Of a stretch of 64,000 nt of DNA, positions 1-16,691 are shown in pieces. Under the pieces are notes generated by a model. That model searched no databases. It was not told the DNA's origin and saw nothing but the letters and a program-made list of their open reading frames with translations. Both the position numbers and the translations under genes were made by a program. Within the stretch, counting starts at the first letter, position 1. The number at the start of each line of letters is the position of its first letter. Origin of the DNA: Utricularia gibba (Eukaryota > Streptophyta > Magnoliopsida > Lamiales > Lentibulariaceae); contig CM007989.1 in NCBI GenBank assembly GCA_002189035.1, forward strand, positions 3,348,001 through 3,412,000, given 5' to 3'.

Positions 1-170
1 AGTGCAATAATAACCAGGAATTCATTTTTCTCTCTCAAAACATAAAAAAAAAAGTGAAAAAAATCTCATTACCGAGTACTCCATTAGAAAGAAAAATTAT
101 TACACGGTGCCAGTAAGTGCAAATAAGGCACAGTTACACGAACTCGGGAGAAAAAAATTCACAAATGCGA

Positions 171-4651
<4,481 letters not shown>

Positions 4652-5839
4652 TAATCCCACCGAAGGATCACACGACGCTCCCCTACGTTAAAAGGCCGAT
4701 CAAGCAGCTCCCAATGTCCACAACGGCGAGTTCCCGCATCAAACAGAGAGCAATATAAACAGCATCACGAATCTATACTCTGAAAAAATCGAACAAAATT
4801 TCGTTCCTCTGAACACTACGCGTTCCGTCTCCCTTTACAGTTCGGTAGCGGAACTGATGACGCAGCGCCAAGACGTGAGCTTCACTACTCTACATCCGTT
4901 CGGAGCTATCGGGCAGGAGGGAGAAAGTATTTTCCGCCAGCTCTTCAACGTACTAAACTGACCGCGGGCAGATGACTGATCCAAAAGCCGCCTACCGCCG
5001 TGTCCCCCCAACCAGTGGATTTCCATTGCCATCAATCAGAAGCAAATGACGCCTTTACCCCGGACCAGTGGAATAAATCTCCGGGGCGAAACGGCATCGT
5101 ATTCCGAGGCATCCCGTGTCGTCCATCCTTTTTTGCAAAACTATTTTTAATTCTTTTAAACATTTAAATTTGGAGAATAAATTATCATGATAAACAATTT
5201 TTCGGGACTTAATATAAATTGAATTATAATTCAAAAATTATTTAGGAGAAAATCGCAATTTTATAATTCATTATCTTTTTTTAATTTTTTTGAGTTAATA
5301 TTTTTTTATAAAATTTAGGTAAATGCAGCCATTGGATAGTTTTAAACTTTGGAAACTCAGACATGGGTTTTATCGAAAAAAAAGGGATCGGAATATTATT
5401 TTAATATTCTCATGGAATATTCCTTTTTTTTTCTCTTTACTCCATTGATTTCAACGGCTCGGGCCTTGACTTCCGACCAATCTGAAGCCCCTCATTGTTT
5501 CAACGTCCACCGCACCGAAACGGAACTTGTAACACACGCGCTTCGGCGCGTGCGGTGCACTGGTTCACGAAGTGCATATTCGAATCTTACGTCTTGTTTC
5601 CACCTCACAGGAGAACAAGTCTCCACCTTTTTTTCATTGTTGTGTGTTTACGAGGGCTTCTTGCATCTTGAAGTGGTGATCTGGAATGGAAGCCCGAGGT
5701 ACCTTTTTAGGCACTCCCTCCTGGAAATCAGCTTCTTTTGTAGAGGAGTATTGAGGGAAACTTTTTTTCCGGTGGTCGATAAATCTTGGGCCAAATGTCT
5801 GGTTTGCTGGTTGTTTGATTCAAAGTTTTTCTGAGTCAC
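4652..5839. promoter_or_regulatory. Shared intergenic promoter region of NAD-ME2 (-) and DGD2 (+)
   Basis: A spacer of about 1.2 kb lies between two divergent ATGs. Nothing in it matches a protein family. The open frames seen across it are unconserved. The middle (about 5110-5330) is very AT-rich, and a P1BS-like site lies at 5415-5422. The spacer should carry both 5' UTRs, but I cannot place either transcription start. Confidence 0.6.
5415..5422. promoter_or_regulatory. P1BS-like (PHR1-binding) palindrome GAATATTC
   Basis: The octamer GAATATTC fits the P1BS consensus GNATATNC exactly. It lies about 420 bp upstream of the DGD2 ATG. Arabidopsis DGD2 is strongly induced by phosphate starvation through PHR1, so the position makes sense. 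A single 8-bp match in AT-rich DNA can occur by chance. Confidence 0.4.
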
Positions 5840-8369
5840 ATGGCTGATCAACAAGGTTTGGTTTTGGTTTACGAATGGATGCGATTTCGCTTTGAGTGGG
5901 AGAGATTGGGCTGTTTTGATGAGTCTATTGTTTTCTGCTTTACTGGACTGGAAGCATCTGTTTTTTGGATTCTTAATTCAGTTGGGTTGTGGAAGAAAAA
6001 GGTTTATTTTTTTAGGGGCTTAGGATTGTGCTCCGCTGGGGAATTGCTCCGTTGACTGAGAAAAAAAAGTCTTTCGTTCTTTCAGTTTGTTTTGAATTGC
6101 TATGAAAGTTAGCACGGGGCTATTGGGGTGCATGATGACATTGAATCATTCATTTTGCTGAAAAATGCCACCCTTATCACCTCCCCCGCCCCCTCACACA
6201 CAGACAGTCTTCTAAGTGATGGGTGTCTCGTAAGGCTTTTCGTGTGGTTGAACTATACGGACATCAAGAAAATCTGTTGTTTGAAAGTGTGTGCGGGATA
6301 GGGATACTGTTTTGTATTTCATTTTGAATCCTTAACTATGAAAATCAATGTGATTTATGTATTGAAATGCAGAAAAAAAGTTCCTAGGTTCCCTCTTCAA
6401 GTTATCCTTTCCAGCTGCTTTGGCGTCCCTCTTCAAAGAATCTGATACCACTGAATTTCATGAATGTGTGGATAAGAAGCGTCACGTTGCAATATTTACC
6501 ACAGCTAGCCTTCCCTGGCTTACTGGAACCGCTGTCAACCCTCTATTTCGTGCAGCCTATCTTGCAAAAGTTGATGACAGGAAAGTTACCTTGGTGTTAC
6601 CTTGGTTGAAAAGGCAAGATCAGGAACATGTGTTCCCAAACAACATCACATTTAAGTCACCTCAAGAGCAAGAAGATTATATTCGCCATTGGCTTGAAGA
6701 AAGAACTGGATTTATTTCAGATTTTGCAATACGTTTTTATCCTGCAAGGGTAAGTGAATATAAGCTTGTGTATTGTTTTTCAGCTCTTGGCCTACATGGG
6801 ATTGTTTAAACTGCTACTACTTGTTGGGCTTATTCTACTATAAGGTAGAGATAGAGCTTATCCGTCATGTTATAGAAGAGTTAGAGAGTTGATGCTATGC
6901 ATCTCATTGGAATTCTGACGTGATTGATTTTTTTCATTTCATGCTTTCGGGGAATCCACCATTAGCTTCTCGTTAGTTTCCGAGAATTTTTACCGGTTCA
7001 AGTCTTGAGTCTCATTGAACGATTGCTTCGTTAAATGATTGTATCCTTCTGCAGTTCTCTGTACATAAAAGGAGCATTATTGCTATAGCAGATATCACTG
7101 AAGTCATCCCTGATGAAGATGCTGATATTGCCGTCCTTGAGGAACCGGAGCACCTCACATGGTATCATCATGGTAAGAGGTGGAAAGTGAAATTCCAACT
7201 TGTCATTGGAATTGTTCACACGAACTATTTGGAGTATGTGAGAAGGGAGAAGAACGGCCAAGTTGCAGCTTTTCTTTTGAAATACTTCAACAGATGGGTT
7301 GTGGACTTATACTGTCACAGGGTATGCTACCTGACTTCTTTTGTAACAATGAAATAAAGGTTTGTAATGCCTGAGGATGGAGGAGGCAGAGCCAGCCATC
7401 TGTCGTATAACCATTTTGTTTTGTTCATGTTCCAAAATGTTAGGTGATAAGGTTGTCAGCTGCAACTCAAGATCTTCCAAGGTCTGTCATATGCAATGTC
7501 CATGGTGTAAACCCCAAATTTCTGGACATTGGCTTGAAAAAGAGAGAGCAACAACGGAATGGTGACCAGGCTTTTAAGGGAGTGTACTATATTGGAAAAA
7601 TGCTTTGGAACAAGGGCTACAGGGAATTAATTGAACTACTTTATGACCATCAGAAGGACTTAACTGGACTAGAGATTGACTTATATGGTAGTGGGGAAGA
7701 CTCACAAGAGATTGGAGAAGCAGCTAAGGGTCTCAGTATACCAGTCAACGTTCACCCTGGACGTGATCACACTGATCTCTTGTTTCACGAGTAAGTTGCA
7801 ATCCAAGGGTATCGTCAAGTTTTTTTTTTTTTTTTTTTCTCATGCTCTCGTTGTAACTCTTTTGTTTATCTCCCTTCAGCTACAAGGTGTTCATAAATCC
7901 GAGTACAACCGATGTAGTCTGCACAACCACAGCCGAAGCATTGGCAATGGGGAAAATCGTGGTTTGTGCCAATCATCCATCAAACGAGTTCTTCAAGCAG
8001 TTCCCAAATTGTCGAGCATACAACGATGGTGAAGAGTTTGTGGAGCAAACACTCAAGGCATTGCAAGAGCAGCCTGCTCCCCTGACAGACGATCAGAGGC
8101 ATGAGCTTTCCTGGGAGGCTGCCACGGAAAGATTCCTGAAAGCTGCACAACTCAACAGCGTAGCAAAGAGCCTTACAAAGGCATCCTCAAAACTTATCAT
8201 GCCTGGCTCATTGAGCCTTGGCAGGAATCTGGAAGATGCTTCGGCTATATTTCATTATATGGGAACTGGCATAGTGGCGCATAAACCAGATGAAGAACAG
8301 TACAGAGAGGTTGGATTATCCGTTCCAGTGAAGAAAAGATCATACCCTTCTAAGAAATGGGCTTTCTGA
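5840..8369 (+). CDS. DGD2: Digalactosyldiacylglycerol synthase 2 (DGD2)
   Basis: Transfers galactose from UDP-galactose to MGDG to make the galactolipid DGDG, at the plastid outer envelope. Family GT4, GT-B fold. Exons are 5840-5855, 6415-6749 (or from 6373), 7055-7321, 7444-7790 and 7880-8369, giving 484 aa (or 498 with the earlier acceptor). Landmarks are [20 protein letters not shown] near the N-terminus, [20 protein letters not shown], the [11 protein letters not shown] block, and the nucleotide-sugar site [20 protein letters not shown]. The long N-terminal extension of DGD1 is absent, which makes this DGD2. The start is in a 16-nt first exon (ATGGCTGATCAACAAG); the second exon has no in-frame ATG before the conserved block. 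It converges on the PPR gene, with 391 bp between the two stop codons. Confidence 0.93.
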
Positions 8370-8760
8370 GATCAAATACTTCAATGCATCTGCCATAGAA
8401 GCTTATGAATTCTTGCTGCTGCGTGTCCTTAGTCTGTTTATATCTTCCATTGCTTGTTTTTTTAGCAGTATCTTATGTTAATTAATGTATTCTGTTTCTG
8501 CAACTAAATTATCTTATGTTAATTAATAGTTTGGAGTAGTTGAGATTTGGGCATTTTGTTGTGCATACATATTACAGAACTCCTGTCTGGGTTGTATTAC
8601 TGCCGTGCATTACTTTTGAAAACCTATTTTCATTATGTAACAGTAAATTCAACTCCAAAAATGTAGTCTTTAAAGATAAAATCCCCAAAATGTCAATTCA
8701 TCGAAGAATGAATCTTGATCTATCACAATGTTATGCTACAGACAGTATGCTACATCTACG
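8370..8760. other. Convergent 3' region between DGD2 and the PPR gene
   Basis: This is AT-rich DNA that must hold both 3' UTRs. It contains a short direct repeat, ATCTTATGTTAATTAAT, near 8470 and 8511. No gene is seen. Confidence 0.6.
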
Positions 8761-11454
8761 CTACCAATAATCTCCACAAGAGCAAGATCCATCTTTGAAG
8801 TGATGAAACCTGTTGATGTCTCTTATAATAATATCTCTGCCGACAATCTTGCATATGTATTTAAAAGCAGTGTGACAATCTAAACAGATCCTCAGATTCT
8901 TCTTCACCATGATTGGAGCTCCAGATGGAGTAACAATAAGTGCAAAAGCTACTGCAAGTTTTTCACTATGATGTGACAGAAGAAACTCCTTTTCTTTCTT
9001 GTTAACATTGTGGAGATCGCCTTCTAATACAGGAACATAACCAGCTTTTGCCATTAGATCACCCAATTCCTCTAGTTTTTGGTAAATTTTTTCACTCATA
9101 GAGTGGCTTCTGTCTCCAACTGTGAATGTATGTATTTTATCCTTCACCTCTACCCAGCTTACTGCTGGTTCCTTCTTCACACCCTCATCTTTCATGGCCC
9201 TTCTCATCAATGCAACATCTTGCCACAACTCTGCTGATGCATAAAGATTAACGAGAAGAACGCGCGTACCAGATTTCTCGGGATCCAGAGCACGGAGTCT
9301 CTCTGCAGCAATTCGGCCTAGTTCCACGTCTTTGTGGACTTTTGAAGCTCCAAGAAGTGCACCCCAAATGGATGTGTTAGCTTCGTAAGGCATTTCATTT
9401 GTGAGCTTTAAGGCTTTACTAAGTTTCCCAGCTCTGGCAAGGGCATCAATCAAGCAAGCGTAGTGTTCTAGAGTGGGTTTGATACCAAATCTCTCCTCCA
9501 TCATTTCAAAGTATGACTCCGCTTCCTTCACTAAACCGGTGTGGTTGCAAGCACTAAGGACACTAACTAGTGTTACGTGATTTGGGGCAACGCGGGCTTT
9601 CAACATGTCATCAAACAACCGGAGGGCCTCCTTAGCGTGACCATGTTGAGCAAGTCCACCGATCATGGCTGACCATGATACAACAGTTTTCAAAGGGACC
9701 TCAGAGAAGGCATTCCAAGAGTCCTCTAGGCTTCCACATTTGGCATACATGTTCACTAGAGAATTCCCAGAAAAAGGATCCGATGTAAATCCCATTTTCA
9801 AGAGTTGAGCATGGATTTGCTTTCCTTGCTCATAAGCTGATAAATTTGCACAGGCATTAAGCAGCGAACTACAAACAAAAGAATCTGGCCTTAGGCCCTG
9901 ATTCAAAAGCCTCAGATAGAATTTCAATGCTCCTTCAGCTTCTCCATTTTGGGAATACGCAGTCATCATTGATGTGTAAGATGGTACATCAGCAACCTTA
10001 CAGTCATCGAATACTTGAGCTGCTTCACTGACCAATCTGCATTTTCCATACGAATCAATGAGACTGTTCATGATAAATGGATCAAGTATGTAACCGAACT
10101 TCATAATAAGAGCATGCATTTGCTTTCCAAAAACAATCGCCTCTAGGCCAGCAATGGCATTGAGAACTGCTAGTAAAGTCGCCTGATCAAATGCTTTATT
10201 CTTTTGGTGCATCTCAATGAATAGAGCTATTGCCTTTTCATTCTCCCCATTGTTTGAGTGACCACAAATAAGTGCATTCAATGATACTAAATCTTTTTCC
10301 GGAAGTCTATCAAGAATATTTTCTGCATCATTCATTACATTACACTTGCAGTACATGTCAATGAGCCCAGCACTCACGTATGGATCCTTGATGGCATCCA
10401 TTTTAATCAAGGTTGCATGAAACTGCTTACCCAGTTCTAGTGAAACCAAAGATGCACAAGATTTAAGGGCACTAGATAAAGTGAACACATTTGGATAGAT
10501 CCCAGATCTCTTCATCTGGATTAACAACTCCAAGGCACTAAGATGGTCTTCATGATGCACGCATCCGGCAATGACTGCATTCCAAGAAACAATATCACGT
10601 TGGGCAATATTATCAAATACAGAAATTGAATCTCTAAGATTTCCTGCTTTTGCATACATGTCGACTAGTGCATTTGAAGAAAATGGATCACTCTCAAGTC
10701 CATACTTCACGAGATAGCAATGAAACTTCTTTCCTTGTAGAATGTCTCCCATGCCGGTCACTGCATTCAACACTGTAGACAAACTAAATTCATCAAGCCT
10801 AATGCCGCTGGCAACCATATCCCCAAAAAAATCCATTGCTTCTGCAAAACAACCACTCTGTGTATAGCACGACAATAAAGCATTCCAACAAACCACATTC
10901 TTTTCTTTAATGTCCTCAAACAACCTCCTTGAGCCTCCAATATCGCCACACTTGGCATACATAATCATTAAAGCATTTGCAGCATACACATCCGAATAAA
11001 AACCACTAACCATAACGAACCCATGCACCTGCTGCCCGGCTCTATAGTCCTTCAAACTCGCACAAGCCTTGAGCACACTAGGAAAACAACGGTGGTTACC
11101 CTTCATACCCAATCCATGAATTTGGCGGAAGGCCAAAAGGGCATCCTCTCCCTGACCATTTTGCACATACCCAGATATCAAAGCCGACCATGAAATCAAG
11201 TCTGGTTCGGGAGTTTTTTCTACAAGCTTGTGCGCATGGCAGAACAGTCTACACTTGGCATATAAATTTAGCAAATGGTTACGATAAGGCCGTTCATGAA
11301 CTAGCTGGAGCTTGATCAATTGTGCATGTACCTGGAGCCCAACAACGATGGAATTGGTATGAGATAAGTGAGACAAGAGGTTCAAGTAGGAAACATGAGT
11401 TGGATCAAATCTTGGGAAACTGCACAGTCTCGCCTTCATACCCAATCCATACAT
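8761..11454 (-). CDS. DYW-type PPR protein, predicted organelle RNA-editing factor
   Basis: An intronless frame of 897 aa built from PLS-type pentatricopeptide repeats. Typical units such as DPFSGNSLVNMYAKCGSLED and VVSWSAMIGGLAQHGHAKEA recur from about residue 50 to 680. E and E+ regions and a complete DYW domain follow. The DYW domain carries the deaminase-like HSE motif (about residue 830), CLDC (about 857-860), and the C-terminal end SCSCGDYW. Proteins of this class bind organelle transcripts and convert specific cytidines to uridine. The first residues (MYGLGMKARLCSFPRF) could act as an organelle presequence, but I cannot tell mitochondrion from plastid, nor name the editing site. No frame break is seen. 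It is convergent with DGD2. Confidence 0.93.
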   Translation of the reverse strand: MYGLGMKARLCSFPRFDPTHVSYLNLLSHLSHTNSIVVGLQVHAQLIKLQLVHERPYRNHLLNLYAKCRLFCHAHKLVEKTPEPDLISWSALISGYVQNGQGEDALLAFRQIHGLGMKGNHRCFPSVLKACASLKDYRAGQQVHGFVMVSGFYSDVYAANALMIMYAKCGDIGGSRRLFEDIKEKNVVCWNALLSCYTQSGCFAEAMDFFGDMVASGIRLDEFSLSTVLNAVTGMGDILQGKKFHCYLVKYGLESDPFSSNALVDMYAKAGNLRDSISVFDNIAQRDIVSWNAVIAGCVHHEDHLSALELLIQMKRSGIYPNVFTLSSALKSCASLVSLELGKQFHATLIKMDAIKDPYVSAGLIDMYCKCNVMNDAENILDRLPEKDLVSLNALICGHSNNGENEKAIALFIEMHQKNKAFDQATLLAVLNAIAGLEAIVFGKQMHALIMKFGYILDPFIMNSLIDSYGKCRLVSEAAQVFDDCKVADVPSYTSMMTAYSQNGEAEGALKFYLRLLNQGLRPDSFVCSSLLNACANLSAYEQGKQIHAQLLKMGFTSDPFSGNSLVNMYAKCGSLEDSWNAFSEVPLKTVVSWSAMIGGLAQHGHAKEALRLFDDMLKARVAPNHVTLVSVLSACNHTGLVKEAESYFEMMEERFGIKPTLEHYACLIDALARAGKLSKALKLTNEMPYEANTSIWGALLGASKVHKDVELGRIAAERLRALDPEKSGTRVLLVNLYASAELWQDVALMRRAMKDEGVKKEPAVSWVEVKDKIHTFTVGDRSHSMSEKIYQKLEELGDLMAKAGYVPVLEGDLHNVNKKEKEFLLSHHSEKLAVAFALIVTPSGAPIMVKKNLRICLDCHTAFKYICKIVGRDIIIRDINRFHHFKDGSCSCGDYW

Positions 11455-12970
11455 CAGATGGACCCTGCAAAAAATGCAGGTGCCAGTAAAAAAACAGAAC
11501 CTTTAAAAGAGCTGTCCATTGTACACCAGGATCATTCCATTGTATGGCAGGGCAGTCACGAAACCAGTGACAACACTGCAATTTCGTCAGTAATCTCAAC
11601 CAATGAACATACCTTTTGGTTGCTCCAAACAATGTTTAAAAGTATAGAGCATGGTGCGGGAATCACCCAATCTTTTTATCCAGTGTATTCACATCTGCGA
11701 CTGTTCACCAAGAGGCAACATATTCCTTCGAACAGTAAGACGCAAAACATGTTCCATAAATATACAACTGAATCCCACATACATCAGCCATGTGGAAAAG
11801 CCATTACATGACGGAAGATGGAACCGAGAAATCGGGTACAGGAATCATGATAGAAGAGAATGCGAGACAAAGAAAACCTAACGATCACACATTCCTGATT
11901 AATCAATATCAATCCTCAGCAAGTAAGAAAAACACGTAGAACCATGAACTGACAGCCATGGCTCCACCCTCGTCCAAAAGCCAACTCCGGCGGATTTCAC
12001 GGGAAGTGGCGCAAACTGTAGCAGCAAAACCGGTTTTCAGGTCGGATAGAGCCCACAGTTCCGGGCCTTGCCCGAAAACCCATCTAACAACGATGCTAAA
12101 TACTGGGCTTTAATGTTGGGCCTGGCCTGATAAATAATTTCGAAGCTCGATACAGTAATATGAATACCCAACCCATCCATGTTTCTTTCAATTGCAGTTC
12201 CAACCCATATGAAATATTTGTAATGCGTTTCAGGTTTGTCCGAAATATTTGGAACCGTTAAACTACAGTTCCCCATATGAAATCAATGGAATCGATGATT
12301 TTAAAAAACAAAATATTTTTCTAGGCATTCTCAATGACACACGTAAGTGTTTGGGAAATATTCTTTATTTTTAATATTGTTTTTAAATACCTTTAATAAT
12401 TATTATGAGAGCTTAGAAAATTCATTAAACAAATGAAGCGTTTTGCAGGCACAATGCTTGGGAATACTGAAATAACCGTTCGGTTCTGATTTTAGTTTAT
12501 TTCAATGTTTTTTATTTCGGTTCCGATTCCGATTCTATCCATTTCAAGGTTTAAAAATGTGGTTTCAAATCAAAATTGGGATTGAAATTGACAGAAACCA
12601 TGATTTATGAACAGATGATTCGAAAAAAAAAAACCATTGGGAATGAAAAGTTTCAGTTTGGAACTGGTCACAACTCTGCTTTCAATTAAATGGCACGCTC
12701 TTGTCCCAGCGTCACAGAGACACAGAAGCACACAAGAGTTGAAGCATGAAACTCTGAGGTAAGAGCACAGCCATAGAAGACTTGGGTATCGAAAATGGCA
12801 ATAATCACATATACATATCATCACCATCTTCTTTCTTGATTCTTCTAACATTACATACTCCCGAAGAAAACTAAAAGGGAGTGTAGAAGTCCATGTACAG
12901 ACGAATCCCAGGCCTGGGGGGCACCCTTCTTCAACCAATGCATGTTTCATGATCTTGAAACTGAGGTTTC
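11455..12970. other. Spacer between the PPR gene and the F-box/PP2 gene
   Basis: No conserved coding sequence. The part next to 11455 should include the PPR 5' UTR, and the part up to 12970 the 3' UTR of the F-box gene. Around 12480-12560 there is a degenerate GGTTC/GATT-type low-complexity stretch like that at 30.9-31.5 kb. Confidence 0.5.
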
Positions 12971-14172
12971 TCATCTACATTCTACAACAGAAAATGCATG
13001 TTTTACGTAGGTACTTGGGCATATGAAAACGGAATCCACACAGAGTCCGCCTTTTGAATGTGTAACATCGATCTGCGCCAATGAAAACTTGATCCTCGTT
13101 TGTTCATTTGGATCCTCAACTGTGAAGTTCCCAGCGTGGTAGTTCGCCCAGGATCCAATATTTTCAAGCATCACTCTGGAAACTGCTGCAATTTTCCCAT
13201 CTTTATTGGTTTTCAGTGAGAACTCCACAGGCTTGGCATCCCAGCCGTGCACATTCTCCAAATTCCACGCTCGGCGGCCCATTTTCATGCAAGGTTTCCC
13301 GAGGCCGAGGCGGAAGAAGATGCTATAAGTCCCTGCGGGGAACTGGAATTCAAGTTCCCCATCTACTTCCACCCACCAGATTTGATGAAGATACGCCACT
13401 GTCTGAAATCTGGACGAGGAAAAGGATGTATTCAAATGAAGAAGATGATCTGCAGCATCCGGGAATTTCGAAAAAACATATGTTTCACAGGATTCATGCT
13501 ATCCAAAAAGGGATCTTTCACAGTAATCCTAAAAACCAAGAACCAATGCTTTGTCCAGTAGATCATAAATGAGAAATCGAGATGAAAATTCTTCAGCAAC
13601 GAAACTGTAGAATTTCAGGGGCAAAGTGAAGAACCCACCTCGATTCTGAGGTTGGAATGCGATTCCAATACCTCCGATCATTGATTCCGGTGATTGACAA
13701 CGCCATAGACGAGATGGCGAAACACAGACCTCCTGTCCTCTTATCAATCCAAACCTCCTGAACCACAAAACACCCTAATTTCACTTTTAAGAACCTTCAC
13801 ATTGAAATCAAAAGCATTCACCGGCAATTTAACCTAAAAAAGCAGCAAAACCGGTGCACACACCTTCGTTCCCCCGTCAAAAATGGTGGGACGGCAAAGC
13901 GCGGCATAAACATCCTTCTTCGTCGTGCACCCAGCTCCTCCATCAGGAAAATTGGCCAGAATATGGTCGTAATTGGGCGGCAGCTTTGGAACCCAGATAA
14001 AATCCGCCGACGCCGCCGCGCTGAAAGCCCTGTTCACACGAGCTAATTTCGCGATCTCCGGCGGCTCCAAAAAGGACAAGACGACCGCTATGCATGATTC
14101 CGGCATATCACCGAAATCCATCCCTCCGGAATTCCCGGAATCCCCCTGCAGTGAAGAACATTTCGCTCCCAT
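12971..14172 (-). CDS. PP2-A13: F-box protein with phloem-protein-2 lectin domain (PP2-A13-like)
   Basis: Likely substrate receptor of an SCF ubiquitin ligase with a C-terminal PP2-type carbohydrate-binding domain. Three exons (14172-13864, 13757-13639, 13409-12971) total 867 nt, or 288 aa. The F-box is near residues 18-60 (FGDMPESCIAVVLSFLEPPE). The PP2 part starts with EVWIDKRTGG, continues through GINDRRYWNRIPTSESRFQ and QIWWVEVDGELEFQFPAGTY, and ends with the family signature DVTHSKGGLCVDSVFI. The ATG in MGAKCSS was chosen because family members start with MGA; an open frame upstream of it has no similarity. The symbol follows closest resemblance and a sister paralogue (PP2-A12) is possible. 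Confidence 0.88.
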
Positions 14173-15477
14173 TTCCAGACGCACAAACGACAACAGAAAC
14201 AAAGGAAACGAATGGCGCCTCGCCTCAAGCAAGAAAATGGATAGATATTTATTTAATTGGCCCCTCATTTTTAAAATAAATAAAGTGGTATTTTGTACAA
14301 TCCAATTAATTGTGTTTAGGCACATGTGAACATGCCTTGTAATGCCTATGATATTTTCCATTGAAAATAGAATATGATATTTTCCCGTCACATTCAGACA
14401 GATACCTTATCTTAATTTTCCTTAACCGCCCTCATCCCCCGGGGGCCCCACGATATGTGTACCACGTCTTACGAACCTCACGCACCACTAATATTATCCA
14501 TTTTTTGTGGTGAATAAATATCTTTATTAGGACACCCCTAATTTCCTACCCCACCCTTTCTGATATTTTATTTAATTATTAGCCCAATTTTTTATATTTT
14601 TATTTATAATAAAAAATTACAAAATTCTTTCTTAATTATCATAATATTCATAAGAGTGGACTTGATTAGTATGTATTATGTTAAATGGAATTTAGTTTAT
14701 TTAGATTTAGATAAATATATTTTTTGATTTAAATGATAATTATTATTTGATTAATGAGTATTGTGATGGAAAATCTACTTGTGAGATGTAACCAATTTTA
14801 GGATAACATAAACGATTTAATTGGATCCGATTTATGTGTTTTAGGATTTTCGAGTCACTATATTGATGTAGGAAATAAAAGAATATAAGAGATTTTTATG
14901 TGTAAATCATCGAAAAATAAAAAAACCACAAAGTTGACGAAACTCGTCAGATAAAATAGATTTCACTAACAAAGGAGAAATAAAGGATACAAGAATGTGG
15001 AAATTTAAAACTTTTCTTATTTAAACTTCTTTATATTTATAGAGATAATTGATACAATCGAATTTTACAAGTGTCGACTATTTTCTACAATTGATAGCCA
15101 TATTGTGGTACAGATTATTATAATTAGACTACTTTTTAAACTGTTAAAATGACCTCCTTGTCCAGCTCTAACTCTTGCAGATTTGTCGGCCTACCATAAA
15201 CCCCCGAATAGGCTTGAGGCCTCCTCATACTGATTTCGCATCCATGTAGTGTATATCGATTTATTTCCCCATCAATAAGTATAATTTATATCTTTTTATT
15301 CCGACTGTAAATCATATATCAAACATGGGTTTACTATCAAATCTACGTAAACCCACATATCAAATGCGTTCTAAATATTTTTTCGTGGGCTAGCGTATGA
15401 ACAAGCCTGACATAATGGGCCTCCATGGCCCAGATCCCTAGAATAATAAAATTAAAAGCAATCCCGTATACGTTTTT

Positions 15478-15605
15478 TTAATTTAATTAATCCAAATCCC
15501 TTGGCGGTGGGAATCAAACTGAAGTCTCTGAATTGAAGGCACTCGTTATCACGGAGGAATCAATCCCTCCTCACGCTCACGCTCTTACCGGTAGCCGACA
15601 ACAAT
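15478..15605 (-). mobile_element. Possible tRNA-derived SINE remnant
   Basis: Read on the minus strand, GGCTACCGGTAAGAGCG resembles a pol III A box. About 70 nt later AGTTTGATTCCCACC resembles a B box (consensus GGTTCGANTCC, 9 of 11 bases). An A-rich end (AAATTAAAAAAACG) follows. The spacing between the boxes is longer than in a tRNA, and I see no clear target-site duplication, so this is weak. Confidence 0.25.
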
Positions 15606-16684
15606 GCAAGAACACCAAGATGCATCTTGTCAGTCGGAAAGATACCTGATGTTGCTTCTATTTACCGACAGGGAATGGATAACCCAACTGTATAATTTTC
15701 GAACAGCACAGTACTTGGAGCAAAATCCTCATTTATTTCGACATTTTAAATACAAATTTCGCACATTCTGAAATACTTATAAAAAAAGGTAGCGAATTGG
15801 ACCAGCCATAAATTCGCATTATGGCAACATAAAATGCCCTAAACCCTACTAGCAATAATTCAAGTGCTGACCTTATATTATAAATAAAATAAAATAATAT
15901 TATTGGGGTGATGTGTGATATGTTAGTTGACTTTGGAATTATGAGCAGGAGGTGCGGTGCGGTTAATTATTCATGCTAATTGAATTGTTACCCTGCTCTA
16001 GTCGCCTATGGATTTGCTGTTTATGGTAATGAGACGGGAGCCCGTGGAGGAGGACACGGCTAATCTATATTTGGAAACCGTAATTACCGCGGTGAATACA
16101 GGGGAGGGTCAAAATTTCGCTGTTTGAAGGATAAGCGTGTGTTGGTTATTTGTGATGGTAAATCTGAACCGTCGATTGGATCGTGAGGATCCGGACGGTC
16201 TGATGAAAGATTTCCTTCATTAAATTCACTGTGGGAGGCGAATCGTGGAAGCGAGGCGGCGGTGCTTGGATCTCACGCGCCGCCCGCTACCATATGCACG
16301 TGTCTGGTGGGCCCCTACAGTAGTTACGAAAGTAAACGTAGCCGGAACGGTAGATACGAAGCTAATGCGGGCTTGCTTGTCCTGTCCTTGACGACTCCCC
16401 GTTAGTTCCGGGCTCTCGAGTCCCAGCACCACACTTTTATTTCATTATTGTTCTCCCTCAAAATTATATTCAATATGGTGTGGAAACGACGTCGTTTAAC
16501 TGACATGGATAATGGGTTTTCATTTCTTTTTTTAAAATATTAAATTGGGAGGAAAAAGTTTTTTTTTTTAATGGGAATGATAAATTGGAAAGAAGGAAAA
16601 GTGGTTTTAGGGGGCAGATTATAAGAATGGGTTAATTAATTTTCACTGGGGATTGTGTTGGTTATCCGATGCTATTTATTTGTC

Positions 16685-16691
16685 TATATAT
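16685..16691 (+). promoter_or_regulatory. Probable TATA box of the PMT gene
   Basis: TATATAT lies 68-74 nt upstream of the chosen ATG (16759). An in-frame ATG at 16669 lies upstream of this box, which argues that translation starts at 16759. Confidence 0.45.

Noticed and set aside
5349-6055. Open frames in the NAD-ME2/DGD2 spacer and DGD2 intron 1
   Set aside because: Low-complexity Phe/Leu-rich readings of T-rich DNA; the second is intron sequence after the 16-nt first exon.
8761-11454. PPR gene considered as a retrocopy
   Set aside because: Intronless DYW-type PPR genes are normal in plants, and the frame is fully intact without a poly-A tail or duplications.
13216-13572. Plus-strand open frames across the F-box/PP2 gene
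   Set aside because: Antisense shadows of conserved minus-strand exons.
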